Source: Podaxis mareebaensis (Eukaryota; Basidiomycota; Agaricomycetes; Agaricales; Agaricaceae). Taken from it: a DNA stretch of 64,000 nt. The DNA lies in assembly GCA_018524725.1 (NCBI GenBank), contig JAEUWP010000470.1, positions 1 to 64,000 of the forward strand. Direction: 5' to 3'. The notes under the pieces are model-generated. The model made no database searches. It had not been told where the DNA came from and saw nothing but the letters and a program-made list of their open reading frames with translations. How positions within the stretch are numbered: the first letter of the stretch is position 1; each line of letters opens with the position of its first letter. The translations under genes and the position numbers were made by a program. Below are positions 47,315-59,318 of this stretch, piece by piece.

Positions 47315-49677
47315 ATGGCTAAGAAGACCGGTCACAACAAGAAGCGCCAGGCCACCCAACGCTCTGCTACCCCCAAAGCACCTCCCAAGCCCGTCATCCG
47401 AACCCCTATCCTCTTGATACTTAGCGACCAGGAGGCCACAAAGAAAGTTATGGAGGCGATTTTAGAATCTACGAACGGCAAGCGTACGCTTTCCAGGTTT
47501 GCGAGGACCTGCAAGGCATTCTGTGGACCGGCACTGGATATTCTGTGGCGGGAGCTGGATTCTCTTGTGCCCATTATTGGTTTGTTCCCGAATAATATTC
47601 TGAAGAAGGCCCGCAAGCCGGGTTTCGGTCTGGTATGTGAAACCATAATCCAGTATGTTTTGATTATTGACGTGATATGTGATACGTACAGATCAAGGCG
47701 CCAGAGAGCGAGGATTGGATCGACGTCCTAAAATATTGTGACCGCGTTCGTCGCATCACCTACAACGAGGCCACCAATAATCTCGCGGCGGTGTTCCCTC
47801 TCCTTGAGGACCGACCCCGCACTTATATATTGCCGAACCTGGAGGAATTGACATGGAAGGCGCAAACGGCGTCCGGCCTGGAGCGGGCGACTTTGTTCCT
47901 CAACCCAACCTTGAAGGTTGTCAACCTACAGGTTGAATCGCAGCTGCCCCAATTCAGCAACTTCCTCGCCGACCTTTCCAGTCGTACGAAACTCACTGGC
48001 TTCTCGTTCGCGTCTCCTACCTTCCTTCCTGACAATTTCACGGATCTTCTACATAACCAGAAGGGCTTGGAGAAGGTCGAGCTCGTCGCACCTGGAGCTC
48101 TCGGCGCGGACATCGGACGATGGACGGCGAAACTCCCGCGGCTCAAATCGTTGCAACTTGACTTGACAGGACGCTCGACCATTGCAGTCGAAGGCTTCTT
48201 TGACAAAGTCAAGCAGTCGGGCTACGACACCCCAAGTTCCATCGGGAGCCACGATAGCGGTATCTTCTCGAATGAAGAGTTTGATTTCTCCGAGTTCCGA
48301 AAGTCCGCGATTCGCCTTACGGATGAGGATGAGGACGATGGCGGTCGGCCACACCAGACGGGTCCATTCAGACACCTGAAGAAGCTTCAGCTGACTGGTG
48401 ATATCTCCAATATCAACGTCTTCCTTGAGCACATTTCCAGTAGTCTTACCCACCTTGACCTCGTCATCGAAGACCCTCCTGAAAGAGCTGACTGGAATGA
48501 TTTCTGCAATTTGATTTGCGAGAAGTTCGGAGAGTCCCTCCAATCACTCCGCATCGCAGCAACTTCCAAGTCGGTCTCGAAAGGCGAGCCCTCAAATGTC
48601 TATCTGCCCCTCCATAACATTGTCTACCTCCCCGAGCTCCTCCGCCTCGATATCGACCTCCCTGAGTCAGTCATATTCACCCCCGCCGACCTCGAGCGTA
48701 TTGGATACGCATGCCCGAGACTGGAGGTGCTACGACTTTGCCCTTTGGCGCGCTTCCAGAACGTTGCGCCCCAGATCAACCTGGAGGCCCTCGGGTGGTT
48801 GACCAGGGGTTGCAAGAACCTGCAGACCCTCCACGTCAATATCGACGCTCAGCCTGGCTCGCTTCCAATCCTCCAAAACCGCATGTTGTCATCAACGTCT
48901 CTCCAACGCGTCCACTTCTGCAACTCTTGGATCACGGACCCGCTGCAAGTCTCCGTTCTCCTCAGCCACCTCGCTCCTAACCTGCAATCCGTCAAGTGGT
49001 TCCAGGACAAGAACAGGGTGCACTACAACGAAACCCATGACAAGAACTGGCAGACGGTGTCCGAAACGCTTCCGCATTTGCAGGCGATGCGTCATATCGA
49101 ACGGTCGTTCACGATGCAGGCCGCACTCCCCATCCAGCGGATACTGTTGGAGAAATGTATCGATGCTACCGTGGAGACGCTGAACATGGGCGTTCAGGTA
49201 CGACCACAGACCGTCAGCGCGATCATCCAGGCCACACCTTCGCTTGTTAGTCGCGACGTCGATGCTACGGTCGAGAGGCGCTCGATATGCATTGGCGTAG
49301 CTCCCGAGATGGAGGATGTCGGAGTTGGGGAGGCCATATCCCATGCTGAGGTGTCTATTGACGCGTGCCCAGTCACCGTCTCAGTCTCGACTGCCGTCGA
49401 CACAAGTGTCTTCCAGCAGATGGAGGTCGCTGAACCTCCCAAACCCAGAGAACGTGGTCTGCGGCAGCAGCCCTTCCTCCAGCCCATCTACGCTATCCTT
49501 TCCTCTCTGTATCGCATCTTCATTTTCTACCCCCTCTCCCTCCCCTCCCGTTTTGTCGCGATATTTGGAAACCTCAAACGTAAAAACCCTCGAAGAAGCC
49601 AAAATGAAGGTGGTGCCGGCGGCGAGATTTCGACCGAAAACGACATTTCGATGGAGACTGTCCGCGTTTCACATTAA
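47315..49677 (+). CDS. F-box/LRR-like protein
   Basis: Predicted 767 residues from exons 47315-47632 and 47692-49677. A basic N-terminus (MAKKTGHNKKRQ) leads to an F-box-like segment, ILLILSDQEATKKV ... LSRFARTCKAFCGPALDILW (about residues 28-90). This form is typical of the expanded Agaricomycete F-box family and should bind Skp1 in an SCF ubiquitin ligase. The middle (about 150-480) has irregular leucine-rich repeats, such as LPNLEELTW, LPRLKSLQLDL and LKKLQLTGDI, likely the substrate-binding arc. The C-terminus has an aromatic/hydrophobic stretch, IYAILSSLYRIFIFYPLSL, followed by basic residues, which could be membrane-seeking. Substrate unknown. Confidence 0.8.
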
Positions 49678-50010
49678 TTATTGGATTAAACTGGAACATT
49701 GCAATTGTACTATACTCGCACTCACAGTCCGGACTTTAACTCGATCTATGCCCTTTATGTCCTTTATGCCTTGTATGCCCTATGCATTCCTTTTGTACTC
49801 TTCATATGCAATCCAATTCTCTCTTCTCTTCAAAAAATTATTTGAGGATGTCATTGGAGAAGCAACGGTGAGTAGACTCGTCGGTGGGGAGGAAGTCAGT
49901 AAGGGGCACGTGGATAAGATAATGATCCCTCAATCCAAATAAATGTCAACAACACCGCGACGCGTCATTGGAATCTGGAGCACCCAGAATTCAATCATCC
50001 GTACATCCTA
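49678..50010. other. Intergenic
   Basis: 333 bp between the F-box stop and RPN5 ATG. It contains a pyrimidine/AT-rich 3' UTR-like part. Nothing else seen. Confidence 0.45.
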
Positions 50011-51817
50011 ATGAGTGACAACAAGAAACAAGAAAAGGATTATACCTCCGAAGTAGATGCTCTGCTACCAGAGGCAGACAAACTTGCCAAGGTGCGACAA
50101 TCCCGTATCTGAATTTGACTGCAGACGCTAATTTGATCTTAATTACTCTAGTCAGGAAAACTCCAGGAGGCACTTGACAAACTCTTTGTCCTCGAGAAGC
50201 AAACCCGAAACGTCTGTGTCATAGTTCTCTAAATATCGGCTTGTGTTGATCATCTAGCAGGCCGCCGATCTTGCTTCAACCACCCGCCTAGCCAAAGCGA
50301 TCGTCCAACATGCATACGATGCTCGGGATTACGCACTTCTTAACTCGAGTATCCAGACACTGAGCAAGAAACATGGTCAACTGAAAGCTGCAATTCAGGC
50401 TTTCGTCGAACAGGCAATCGAATGGTTACCTGAAATCAAATCTCGGGATGGTATCGAGAAGTGGTTAGAGCTTGTCGAGACGCTTCGAAGTGTGACCGAG
50501 GGCAAGGTCAGTTCGCTTTTGATTCACTACTTGAAATTTTAGCTTATGCGTTCATTCATAGATCTTCCTCGAAACACCACGAGCCCGCGTCACCCTCCTC
50601 CTTTCACATCACCATGAAGGTCTCGCTAAAGAGGCTTCCACGCCACAGAAAGTGAAGGAATCGCTACAGACAGCATCTGACTTGCTAAGCGATCTCCAAG
50701 TCGAGACTTATTCCTCCATGGAGCGTCGAGAGAAGACGGAATTCATCCTCGAACAAATGCGTCTATTGATTGCGGTTGCAAGAATAAAGGATGATGAGCA
50801 GGGCAAGGGCAAGGATGGAAAAGATACACTCGGTGGCGGTGAGGCGGAATGGGTGAAGGTTCGGGTTGGTGGACGGAAAGTCAACGAGCAGTTCTTGACG
50901 GAGAAAGAGAACGAGGTGTGTAAACTCTGTCCGAGGTCTCAAGAGGCTAATTTCATGCCGCTTCTAGGATCTGAAATTGAAATACTACGACCTGATGATC
51001 CAACACGCTTTGCATCACAGTGCTTACCTCGACGTTGCTAAGTATTACTACAAGGTCTGGGAGACACCGTCGATCAAAGAAGACGTCAACGACAAGGGCA
51101 AGGCTGTAAGTACTCCCTTTCTCTAGTTCAGTCGCGATCCTCAAGCATCTCAGGCTCTGGAACATATTGTATACTATGTCGTCTTGGCACCCCACAACAA
51201 TGAACAATCCGACATGCTCCACCACCTATACGTTGACCCTGCTCTCGCCAAACTCGAGCTACATTAGTGGGTTCGTCTCGTTCTTGAATTGAATATGTCG
51301 CTGATTCATTTATAGCAACCTCGTGAAATGCTTCGTGACAAAAGAACTCATGAGGTGGCCAGGCATTCAAAGCATCTACGGAGGTTTCCTGCGCAAGACT
51401 CAAGTCTTCAAGGCTGAGAAACAGTGGGAGGATCTCCATACACGGGTCATCGAACATGTAGGTACTGGAATCCAACAAATCGCGTCCCGCTCAATCGTTA
51501 TTCTGCAGAATATCCGTGTCATCGCTGAATACTACAGCCGTATTAAACTCGAGCGACTAAGGTCACTTCTTGACCTATCCCTCAAGCAAACAGAAGAGAT
51601 CCTGTCGCGTCTCGTGGTTTCTGGAACAATATGGGCACGTATCGACCGACCTGCGGGTATCGTTAATTTCCGGAGCAAACGTAGTGCAGAAGAGGCCATG
51701 AACGATTGGAGTTCGGACATGCAAAAGCTGTTGGGCCTAGTGGAAAAGACATGGATGGGAATGAATGCAGCTCAAGCAGCTCAGGCGAGGGCAAAGGCTG
51801 CAGCTTCCTCATCCTAG
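50011..51817 (+). CDS. RPN5: 26S proteasome non-ATPase regulatory subunit RPN5 (PSMD12)
   Basis: Predicted 480 residues from eight exons: 50011-50091, 50152-50211, 50261-50506, 50562-50915, 50968-51105, 51154-51266, 51316-51457, 51509-51817. Rpn5 is a lid subunit of the 19S regulatory particle. An N-terminal TPR-like helical array (GKLQEALDKLFVLEKQTRN, ARDYALLNSSIQTLSKKHGQ) is followed by the PCI domain. PCI landmarks are RVIAEYYSRIKLERL and LLDLSLKQTEEILSRLVVSG with RIDRPAGIVNF. Length and order match the family (about 440-490 residues). A Lys/Gly-rich insertion (KGKDGKDTLGGGE) interrupts the middle. Confidence 0.96.
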
Positions 51818-51937
51818 AAATTTGTACAATATAATCCTGCTCTTCTGTATTCGCATTCTAATGCATTCTCTCATATCCTGTCTAGCGTCAGAACGTGAGT
51901 GATATAGGAATCCATAAATGATTATTAAATATTCGTA

Positions 51938-52886
51938 CTACGATCTAACATATAATTGGGATGGGGAGGGCGCCGAAGCCTGTTGGGATCCAGGAGCGGC
52001 AGCAGTGAAGCCAGTCGTCTGAGTGACGGGTTGCGTCAAAGCGGGTGCAAACTCTGCCTTGATATTCTCCTTCCAAAGCCTCACATACTCCTCGCCCTTC
52101 GTCCACTCACTCTCCCCGATATTCCTTTCAACAATCGCCTTCCACCTCTTCTTAGCCACAATGGCACCTTCATCAGCCTCCTCTTCCTGCTTCCACGACT
52201 CCAGAGCCTTCTTCTCCTTCTCAAACATATTCTCAATTTCCGTGTTTTCGAAGATGGCACCAAACGTTTCTGCTTCGTTCACGGCAAACCTGGAGGCGAT
52301 ATGGTGTTCCGATCGGAGAGCACGGAATTGAGCGACGGCGCGGAGGTAGGCTTCCGAGAGGGACAAATTATGGTGTTGGTGGAGATTCACAACGAATTGA
52401 ATGGCACTACAATTGCACAAAGAAAGAAACAAATCCGTCAGAGAAAGAAGGTAGAATAAAGCCCCAAACACGAAAAGTAACTCACTCCTCTGGGGTAGGG
52501 TTCCTCCCTCTCTGCCTCAACCTCGTCCATTCCTTTCCTCTCACAGCATGCGGGGGTTCAATAGCCGCACCCTCGACTAATGTCCTTGGCCGGAACGCCT
52601 CAAAAGGATGGTCACGGAAGAACTGCCTCCGCACGTCATCCTCGATATACTTTATTGGCAATGGCCTGGGTTTCAGTCTCCTCAGCTTCGTGACTTGACT
52701 GGGGTTTATGACAGGCTCGGATGGCTTGTGGTCATATTCTGTACGCATAGGTGGTGCCTTTGGTGGGAGGGGAAGAGGGGGGTATTGCAAGACGGCTTGG
52801 TACCATGCAGGTTCTTTTTTAATGTAGTTTGCACGCATAAGACGCGAGACCTGCTGGTGGACTTGATTCGCAAACCGTCGCACCAT
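51938..52886 (-). CDS. RSM25: Mitochondrial small ribosomal subunit protein mS23 (Rsm25)
   Basis: Predicted 289 residues from exons 52886-52486 and 52406-51938. The N-terminus RFANQVHQQVSRLMRANYI followed by KKEPAWYQAVLQYPP matches the mS23/Rsm25 family of mitoribosome small subunits. A Pro-rich region (PPLPLPPKAPP) and the family block with IKYIEDDVRRQFFRDHPFEA follow. A helical C-terminus holds many Glu/Lys residues (NMFEKEKKALESWKQEEE). Basic N-terminal residues could serve mitochondrial import. It lies tail-to-tail with RPN5 with only 120 bp between stops. Confidence 0.85.
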
Positions 52887-53111
52887 TTTGGCCGTTCAAG
52901 GAGTGTGGGGGTGAAGAATGGGTGGACGCGAACGCGGGCGTAGCGAGCTTCGGAGCCAACAATATTCCCGGCGTCACGAAAATTCAGGTTCCTCTGGCCT
53001 CAAACAGGCACAAATACACACGCTTAAAATAGACGCAGCACTTCAAGAATACGAATTCATGCCGATGATGTACAATGCAAAATATATACATGAAACCCAA
53101 ATGTAAGGACT

Positions 53112-55696
53112 CTACAGCTTCGCCTTGACCGGCCTTGGCAATGAACGAGCTTGCTCCCGCAATATGCGTCGTAACTGACGAGGTCATCAGAATTTGATGT
53201 TACGCTCAGCTTCTCATACACTCACAATCTTGCCAGAAGGATTCTTTGGAATTGCATCCAAAAATTCGATGCCTCCAGTGAGCCACTTGTATTGAACCTT
53301 GGCATCAGCTACGTGCTAGATAACGGTTTCGGTCAGCTGCTGTGGTGGGAGAGCGTTCTGGGATTAGCTCACCTTAAATAATGCCCGCTTCAGCTCTTGA
53401 GCCGCCTTCGGGTTGTCCTTTACACGAGCCGCTGCATGTGGTTGGAGCACCACATAGGCCAAAGGCAGCTCCCCGCTGTACTCATCCGGAATCCCGACAA
53501 CGCACGAGTCTGCGACGTCTGGGTGTAGAAGGAGATGCCCCTCAAGTTCAGCGGGAGTAACCTGGAACCCTTTGACTTTCAAGATTTCCTGCAGTGCCTT
53601 TAATAAAAAAGCGCCGAAAGATTCAGAAAATGCGTACCTTGAGACGGTCTACGATGAAGATCTCATTATTTCGGAAGAAAACTTCGTCCCCAGTACGAAC
53701 CCAGAAGTCAACGAATGTTTCCTTTGTTCTATACAGCCTCAGATAATTGCGCACGGAACATGGGAAGGCAAACTCACGCAGCCTCGTTGTCAAGATAGCC
53801 CGAAGCCATAGAGGGTCCTGTAACGAGAAGTTCTCCCTGCTCCCCCTCGCCAGCCAAGGTGCCATCCGGCTTGATTACCCTTGCCTTGATTCCAGGCAAC
53901 AACCTTCCGGCACTTCCTACCGTGACATCTCTAGCCTCAGGCGGGATCAAGCAGACGGACGCAACCGTCTCGGTGAGTCCTGAGCAACGGAAGTAAAGTG
54001 AGGGAACAGTAGCGTGATAAACAGAGGTAGGTCTCTCACCATAACCTTGTCCGATGGCAGCGTTTGGAAGAATGCGCCTCAACGAGGCACAAAGCTCTCC
54101 ACTCAGAGGGGCTGCGCCGGAAACGCAAAACTTCACGTGGCTGAAATCATATTTCTTGGTAGCTTCCTGCTTGCAAAGGAGCACAATTTGGGGCGGCACC
54201 AGACTAGGTACTACAAAGTGAGTGATTTTGTTGTTAATTAGCGGCTGATATACACGTACTAGAGATGAGTGATGCGGTACTTGGCGATGTCTTCAAGAAA
54301 TTGACCAAAGTTAAATTTGGGGATTACAACTATTGACATCTAACATGGAGTTAGCCTCAATCCGGGATCCATCGCTTACTTGTACTTACTCCGCAGAACA
54401 GTTGATAGTGAAGCTGGAAATGGTCAATGACGGACCTGAGTACGAATAGATGACACTCACAATGACGACTAGGCCATAGATATCTGGATAAAATTGAGTC
54501 TCGTTGTACATCTTCCTCCTCCTCTAGCAAACCACTTACGGAAGAATGGCAAGACTAGACTCCATCAGCAAACGCAGGTAGCATTTGCACCTAGAGATCG
54601 AGCTCACCTCCAATTACAACATCGCCAGGATCCATGAACTTCTTGGGCCACGAGGGGTCATTAATCTTCCAATGAGCCGCCATTTGCAAGACATTTGCAA
54701 TTACGGCGAAGTGGGTTATTTTGACAGCCTTTGCTAATCATCAACTCGGGAATGTATGGCGTGCATGAATCAAGTTACCTTTGGACGGCCTGCGAAACGG
54801 TTATTGAGCCTTCATCTCGAACGTTAGGAGCCTTTCTCACCAGTTGTGCCACTGGATAGCGACAAGAAGGCAATAGTCTTGCGTGCCTCGCCAGGAGCGA
54901 ATCTCCTTTCCTCAAAGTTCTCCTTGGAATTCTCCCCGAATGAAATCAATGAATCCAAAGTGGGTACGTGTCCACAAGGTGCATCTCTGAGCATGACCAC
55001 ACGAGAGTCTGGCAGACCACTTTGTTTGGCTGCTGCGAACACGGTCTTCTGGCAAGCGGGATGGGCGATAAGCAAAACGGACTTGGTTAGTTTGATTTGA
55101 TGCGCAAGTTCCTCTATGGTATAGCTAGGATTTCCAGGTCTGCCTCAGCAGTTAATGCTCTGTTCTCGGTCAGAGGCGACAGAAGCGTACGTGACAACGC
55201 CCCCAAGAAGATGGACCGCCCAGACAGCCACACCATAATCTATCACATATTAGCTCCTGGCAGACTCCCGAGCTTGTTTGCTTACCAACATCATTTGGAC
55301 TGAATACGCAAACTAGGTTGAAACATCAGGAACGCGCTCATACGGGCGCCGCGGCGTGTAGACATACCAACATCATTGTTACCTAACAGATTGTTACGAG
55401 CTTCCATGCCATGATGTACGGAGGAGACTTACCAATGCCCCACTTCAGTCGAAGCGCTTTCGCAAGAGCATAACACCGGCGTTTCGCCTAGAAGGGATAA
55501 GCGAGTGTTGGTTGCTGCCAGGTGTGTGCGGGCTCACCTCGTCCTCGAAGACTCCCCGCCCCGTTGCCTCCTCGATGAAGTAGGGTGCCTCGCGGGGGCG
55601 TTGTGGCCTGGGCACTACCGTAGTGTCGAACACAAACTGAGGTATCGTGAGGTGGTCTGGGATATAAGGCTCTGGCTCGTTGACGCGAAACTCCAT
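53112..55696 (-). CDS. Acyl-CoA ligase, 4-coumarate-CoA-ligase-like, with peroxisomal PTS1
   Basis: Adenylate-forming enzyme that activates a carboxylic acid with ATP and joins it to CoA. The start at 55696 gives MEFRVNEPEPYIPDHLTIPQ, the usual 4CL-like N-terminus. Core motifs: SSGTTGRPKAVK (P-loop, split by an intron), HIYGLV, SGAAPLSGEL, the GQGYG-LTET block, GELLVTGPSMASGYL, WVRTGDE, KVKGFQVTPAELEG and the catalytic-Lys end KNPSGKILRR. The last residues are PVKAKL; the terminal AKL is a PTS1 signal, so it is probably peroxisomal. Fungal members act on fatty or aromatic acids; substrate unknown. The gene is split into many short exons. Some borders near 54230-54620 and 55300-55440 are uncertain. 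Confidence 0.9.
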
Positions 55697-56001
55697 GACG
55701 AGATTGGTGTAGAGAAGCTGGCTGGGGACGACGCAATAAGGCAATTAGGAAGTGTCGACTTGGCTCAGAGACCGGTGCTAGCAGCGCTTCTTGTAACACA
55801 AAGGGGGAAAACCTGGGGTCAATGGACATAAGATAGTAAACTTATATATCTGCGGATGGAACATGGGAAGACTGAATTATAAGGTCCGCCCTGAGCGATC
55901 TTGGAAGGAACAGAAGCATGAGGTCACTATCACCTCGCTACACGTAACGGATCTTGTAACGTCCTTATTAGGCGTCTCTCCCTTACACCACCTACACTAT
56001 A
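55697..56001. promoter_or_regulatory. Divergent upstream region of acyl-CoA ligase and MED7
   Basis: 305 bp between the ligase ATG (minus) and MED7 ATG (plus). It should hold both promoters. On the ligase side a TATA-like TATATAAG (minus strand, about 55838-55845) is visible. Confidence 0.4.
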
Positions 56002-57090
56002 ATGGAAGACGACGAAACCGAGTTGCAGAACCCTTTCCCGTCCCCTCCTTCTCACTACACCAAGTACACCACACATAATCTCAAGCTTCTCTCCCTCCTG
56101 CGCGAACGCGCCGGCGGCGATGCTCCCAATGTTAACCAGCGCGAGATCCTCTCAGACCAGACAGAGGTACCCGAGTGGCCACTTACACAGCTGGAAAAAC
56201 CACGCGTCGACTGGATACTTGATGAACCGGAAGCATACTATGATGTTTTCGGTGACAGGTGGTTTGTGCGCCTTCAGGTTGCCACCCCTCGCCAACGACT
56301 TATTAGATTCTCCAGGTGAAGGACAAGATCCTTTCCCTAGCTGACTCCGGGGGAAACCAGCTGTATCCATCGGACCCGACTATCGGTATGCAAGTGGGCT
56401 AGTAGCTCATTCTAGATGCATACTCAACTGGTTTAGACCGTCGACCTGCACTACGATCTATCCTACGCTCGTTGCTTGTGGCCTATTCATCATTGATGTC
56501 TTCGTTGCTCCTGCCCCCTCCTCCTCTGACGTCGGAGGCACCTCCCGAGTGGCAGCGACATGTCGACTGGATATCTGTGCTTGCCACAAATCTCATGGCG
56601 GCCGCAAATGACCTCCGCCCCGTTCAGGTTTGTCGTATAGCCCCTCGGCTTACAAGCAAACTTATCACCGCCATATAGGCCAGAGGGAATTTGGAATCGA
56701 TGATGCGGCGTCAGCTCGAACTTCGGAGGGAAGAAACTAAAGTATTGCACGAGTAAGCACAATTGAATATGTCTAGTTGCTCAATTTATCAACCCAACCC
56801 ACAGGAAATGTGACGCTCTGGAAGCAAAGCTCCAAGAGATACGCGCCTCTGTTTCGAACCTCCCGACATCTCAGCCATCCCAGTCAACGGTATTAAACAA
56901 TTCGTTAGCTGCTCAGAAGAGGAACTCATGTACCACTGTTCAGGTGCCCAAACTCCCGAAAGTCGAAGCTTCGACCCCGTTCCCACCACCTTCGCAGCCC
57001 GTGGGTAGCAGATTCTATCCGACGAATTCTACTGGATTGACTTATTTTCTGGTGCTCAGATACAAAAGGATCCGCCGCTTTCGGAAATAG
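56002..57090 (+). CDS. MED7: Mediator complex subunit MED7
   Basis: Predicted 294 residues from exons 56002-56265, 56316-56385, 56437-56627, 56679-56752 and 56805-57090. Med7 belongs to the middle module of Mediator, bridging activators and RNA polymerase II. The N-terminus NPFPSPPSHYTKYTTHNLKL is the family hallmark, with aromatic-Pro motif and a TKYT segment. Next comes the block LEKPRVDWILDE with FGDRW. Then LVAYSSLMSSLL and ANDLRPVQARGNLESMM RR helices pair with Med21 in the known structure. The last exon forms a coiled coil (KCDALEAKLQEIRASV) and a longer, basic tail than usual. The very end (after 56940) is less certain and might contain another intron. Confidence 0.9.
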
Positions 57091-57554
57091 ATGTGCTTCG
57101 ATGGGCGGAACAAATGAGATGAAGGATAAAGCCTTGTTTGTCCGCTTCTTCACATCGCACACGAGCCATTCGCGCAATATATTCTTCCGTGGACCTCTAG
57201 CCTGATACCGAGGCACAAACACGCCATAAGCATATGGGCTTCCGAAGAGCGTCCTAAGTGCTAGATTCCTGTTCTGAATGCTGAATGGATTAGAATGTTC
57301 CTGTCTTGCCTCGCCCCTCCGCGGCGTAAGTGAAAGCGATCGTATCCGCAATAAAAATCTTTCCTTCACCAAGTCCAAACAACAGATATCAAAGAACGTT
57401 GATGGTGTTGAACAAGCCGTGACTCAGCCATTTGTGCGCCAGGCCATAATTCATGCTAGCAATAGAGAGGATGGGTGTCACGTGAGCGCACCCCGCGGGC
57501 TGAACCAAATGCAAAAACCACTATGATGGCACTTTTGGCCTAGCGTAAGCTATT
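57091..57554. other. Intergenic with U6 upstream region
   Basis: 464 bp from the MED7 stop to the U6 gene. It should hold the Pol III promoter of U6; only a weak TATGAT at about -33 is seen. A minus open frame (56926-57378) without homology was not accepted. Confidence 0.4.
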
Positions 57555-57578
57555 GTCCCCTTCGGGGTGACATACGAA

Positions 57579-57609
<31 letters not shown>

Positions 57610-57681
57610 GGCCCCTGCACAAGGATGACACGCTTTTCCGGAGTGGTAGACCTACGGGTCTCAATATTTATTTTATTTTTT
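57555..57681 (+). ncRNA. U6: U6 spliceosomal snRNA
   Basis: Starts with the 5' hairpin GTCCCC-TTCG-GGGTGAC (UUCG loop), then the universally conserved core: AAATTGGAACGATACAGAG, the ACAGAGA box, GATTAGCATGGCCCCTGC, the AGC triad, and CAAGGATGACACGC of the internal stem-loop. Three parts are functional: 5' splice-site pairing, the U2/U6 catalytic triad and the ISL metal site. After the core comes CTTTTCCGGAGTGGT, an extra hairpin AGACC-TACG-GGTCT at 57648-57661, and a T-rich Pol III terminator at about 57664-57681. The 3' end is uncertain; the mature RNA may stop before the hairpin. No intron interrupts it, unlike some basidiomycete U6 genes. Confidence 0.95.
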
Positions 57682-57894
57682 GTTCCTTTCAACGAATTTT
57701 ACTCCATCCTTGCCACCTCTAATCATCACCTTATCCCACCCTCTCAACGGCCAACTGTAAGTGTATCTGGTCCGCAAGAGAACCGCGCCCTTAGATAAGA
57801 TTTTCCCAGTGCTTAACTTTTGACGCGACGCGGTCATATTGCGGTATTCGATTCGCCCATCACTCACGTCCACAAACTTCTTCACAATCCTATC

Positions 57895-58602
57895 ATGGCC
57901 ACACGGCGAAGAATCGGCGTAAGCGCAGCTTCAACAGAGGCTGCCAGAAGACAACTCATGCAACCCGTTCCTTGTTGGGAACGTGTTCTAGTAACTCCGG
58001 AAGCCGCACCACCTGGCTCAACGCTCAAAGTCTGGAAATGGGTCAAAACTGACAAAGTCCAGGTGTGCATACCCTTTAATAATGACTTTATTCTATGAAA
58101 AGGCTGATTGGAATTGACGAGACAGCATTTTAGTGATGACGAAGGAGGTGTAGACGACCCCCTCGCACCGCTACCAGACGAACCAGAAGTAGTCGAAGGT
58201 GACGAGGAGTTGGATGAAGAAACCCAAGCTTCGACGGCAGCACCAACGAAACCAGCCGAAAGCACACCCGCACTCCAAGATGAATTTCCATCCAAACCTG
58301 CTTCACCAAAACCTCAACTTTCAATGACGCTATCTGGAGCGGATGATGCTGTGAATGGCGACGGGGATACAGATGCTTTGGACGCGTCGTTGAAACCTAT
58401 AGTTGATACTGAGATGCATGACGTCAAGAAGGCGGGTGTGGACGTGGAAACTGGTGTTGAGTTGGATATGAGTGCACTTGGGCCGGATGGGTTGGGACTT
58501 GACGGTCCGCACAATCTTTCGCAGCTGGACGCTTCGGATGCTTTGACCGGTGGACCTCTGTTGGATCAGACTGGGGATCCTTTTGGTCAGGGCGCGTCGT
58601 AA
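57895..58602 (+). CDS. BCL7-like small protein
   Basis: Predicted 214 residues from exons 57895-58062 and 58126-58602. The first exon encodes a compact basic segment: PCWERVLVTPEAAPPGSTLK then VWKWVKTDK (residues about 27-55). It parallels the BCL7 N-terminal pattern WExxxVT...SLRIxKWV. In animals BCL7 is a subunit of SWI/SNF (BAF) chromatin remodellers. The rest is acidic and disordered (HFSDDEGGVDDPLAPLPDEP, then Asp/Gly/Leu-rich repeats such as LGPDGLGLDGP). BCL7 proteins have the same plan: short conserved N-terminus, acidic tail. The assignment rests on this short motif, so a chromatin role is inference. It follows the U6 gene by about 210 bp. Confidence 0.6.
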
Positions 58603-59318
58603 CGGTGAAGTAAATGCATACTTGGCGTTGCTTGGCTCGTAGATGCGTTCGTATGTGCCCCTTCACTGTTCCGTCAGAGTATGTTTGATATATTGATCCC
58701 AAGTCTCGTATAGATTTTTGTACATTATACCTGCTGTTGTATATAACGACCGGAGCTGGACGTGCTGCTCACGGTTATTCGCGTTGAACCGGATGCAACG
58801 TTTAATTTCCGCCAAGTCAACCGCCGCACTGACACCAACGGGCAAAGTGAGGCCTTACACAAGGCTGGAGGCCAGGGCGAATGCTCAGGGCGAACCACGA
58901 CTTCAAGTGCCAGTGATATGTGCCGCGGCTGAGGCCGGACAACCATGACTAGATAAGAGGACACACGTCCAGAGGGGGTTCTTGGAAAACTTCTTGAAAC
59001 AACAGCCATATGGTTGAGCGCTTCGAGCATCCGGCTATTGTCTTTCGGGATCCATGATTGGAGGCAACCCACTCGCGTCATTCAAGTCAAAGACTCAGAT
59101 GCTAGGGCTTAAATTCCCTTGGTGAGGTTGTATCTTTACAACGATTTCCCGGGGTTGCTTGGATCCTTGCGAGGTGATGTTGGGTCTACTCGGTCTTTCA
59201 CAAATCATATAGGCTCCATTGATCATACAATTGGTGTAAGTATGGTACATTCTTCCCGCTGCCATGAGTAACGGGTATGGTACACATTACGAGTCACAGT
59301 GAGCAAAATGTAGTGCGT
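58603..59318. other. Convergent intergenic region
   Basis: 716 bp between the BCL7-like stop and the metallothionein stop. Likely 3' UTRs; a minus frame at 58725-59081 shows no domain. Confidence 0.45.

Noticed and set aside
56926..57378. 150-codon minus-strand frame opposite the MED7 end
   Set aside because: No ATG start (begins at TTG), overlaps MED7, and no homology recognised.
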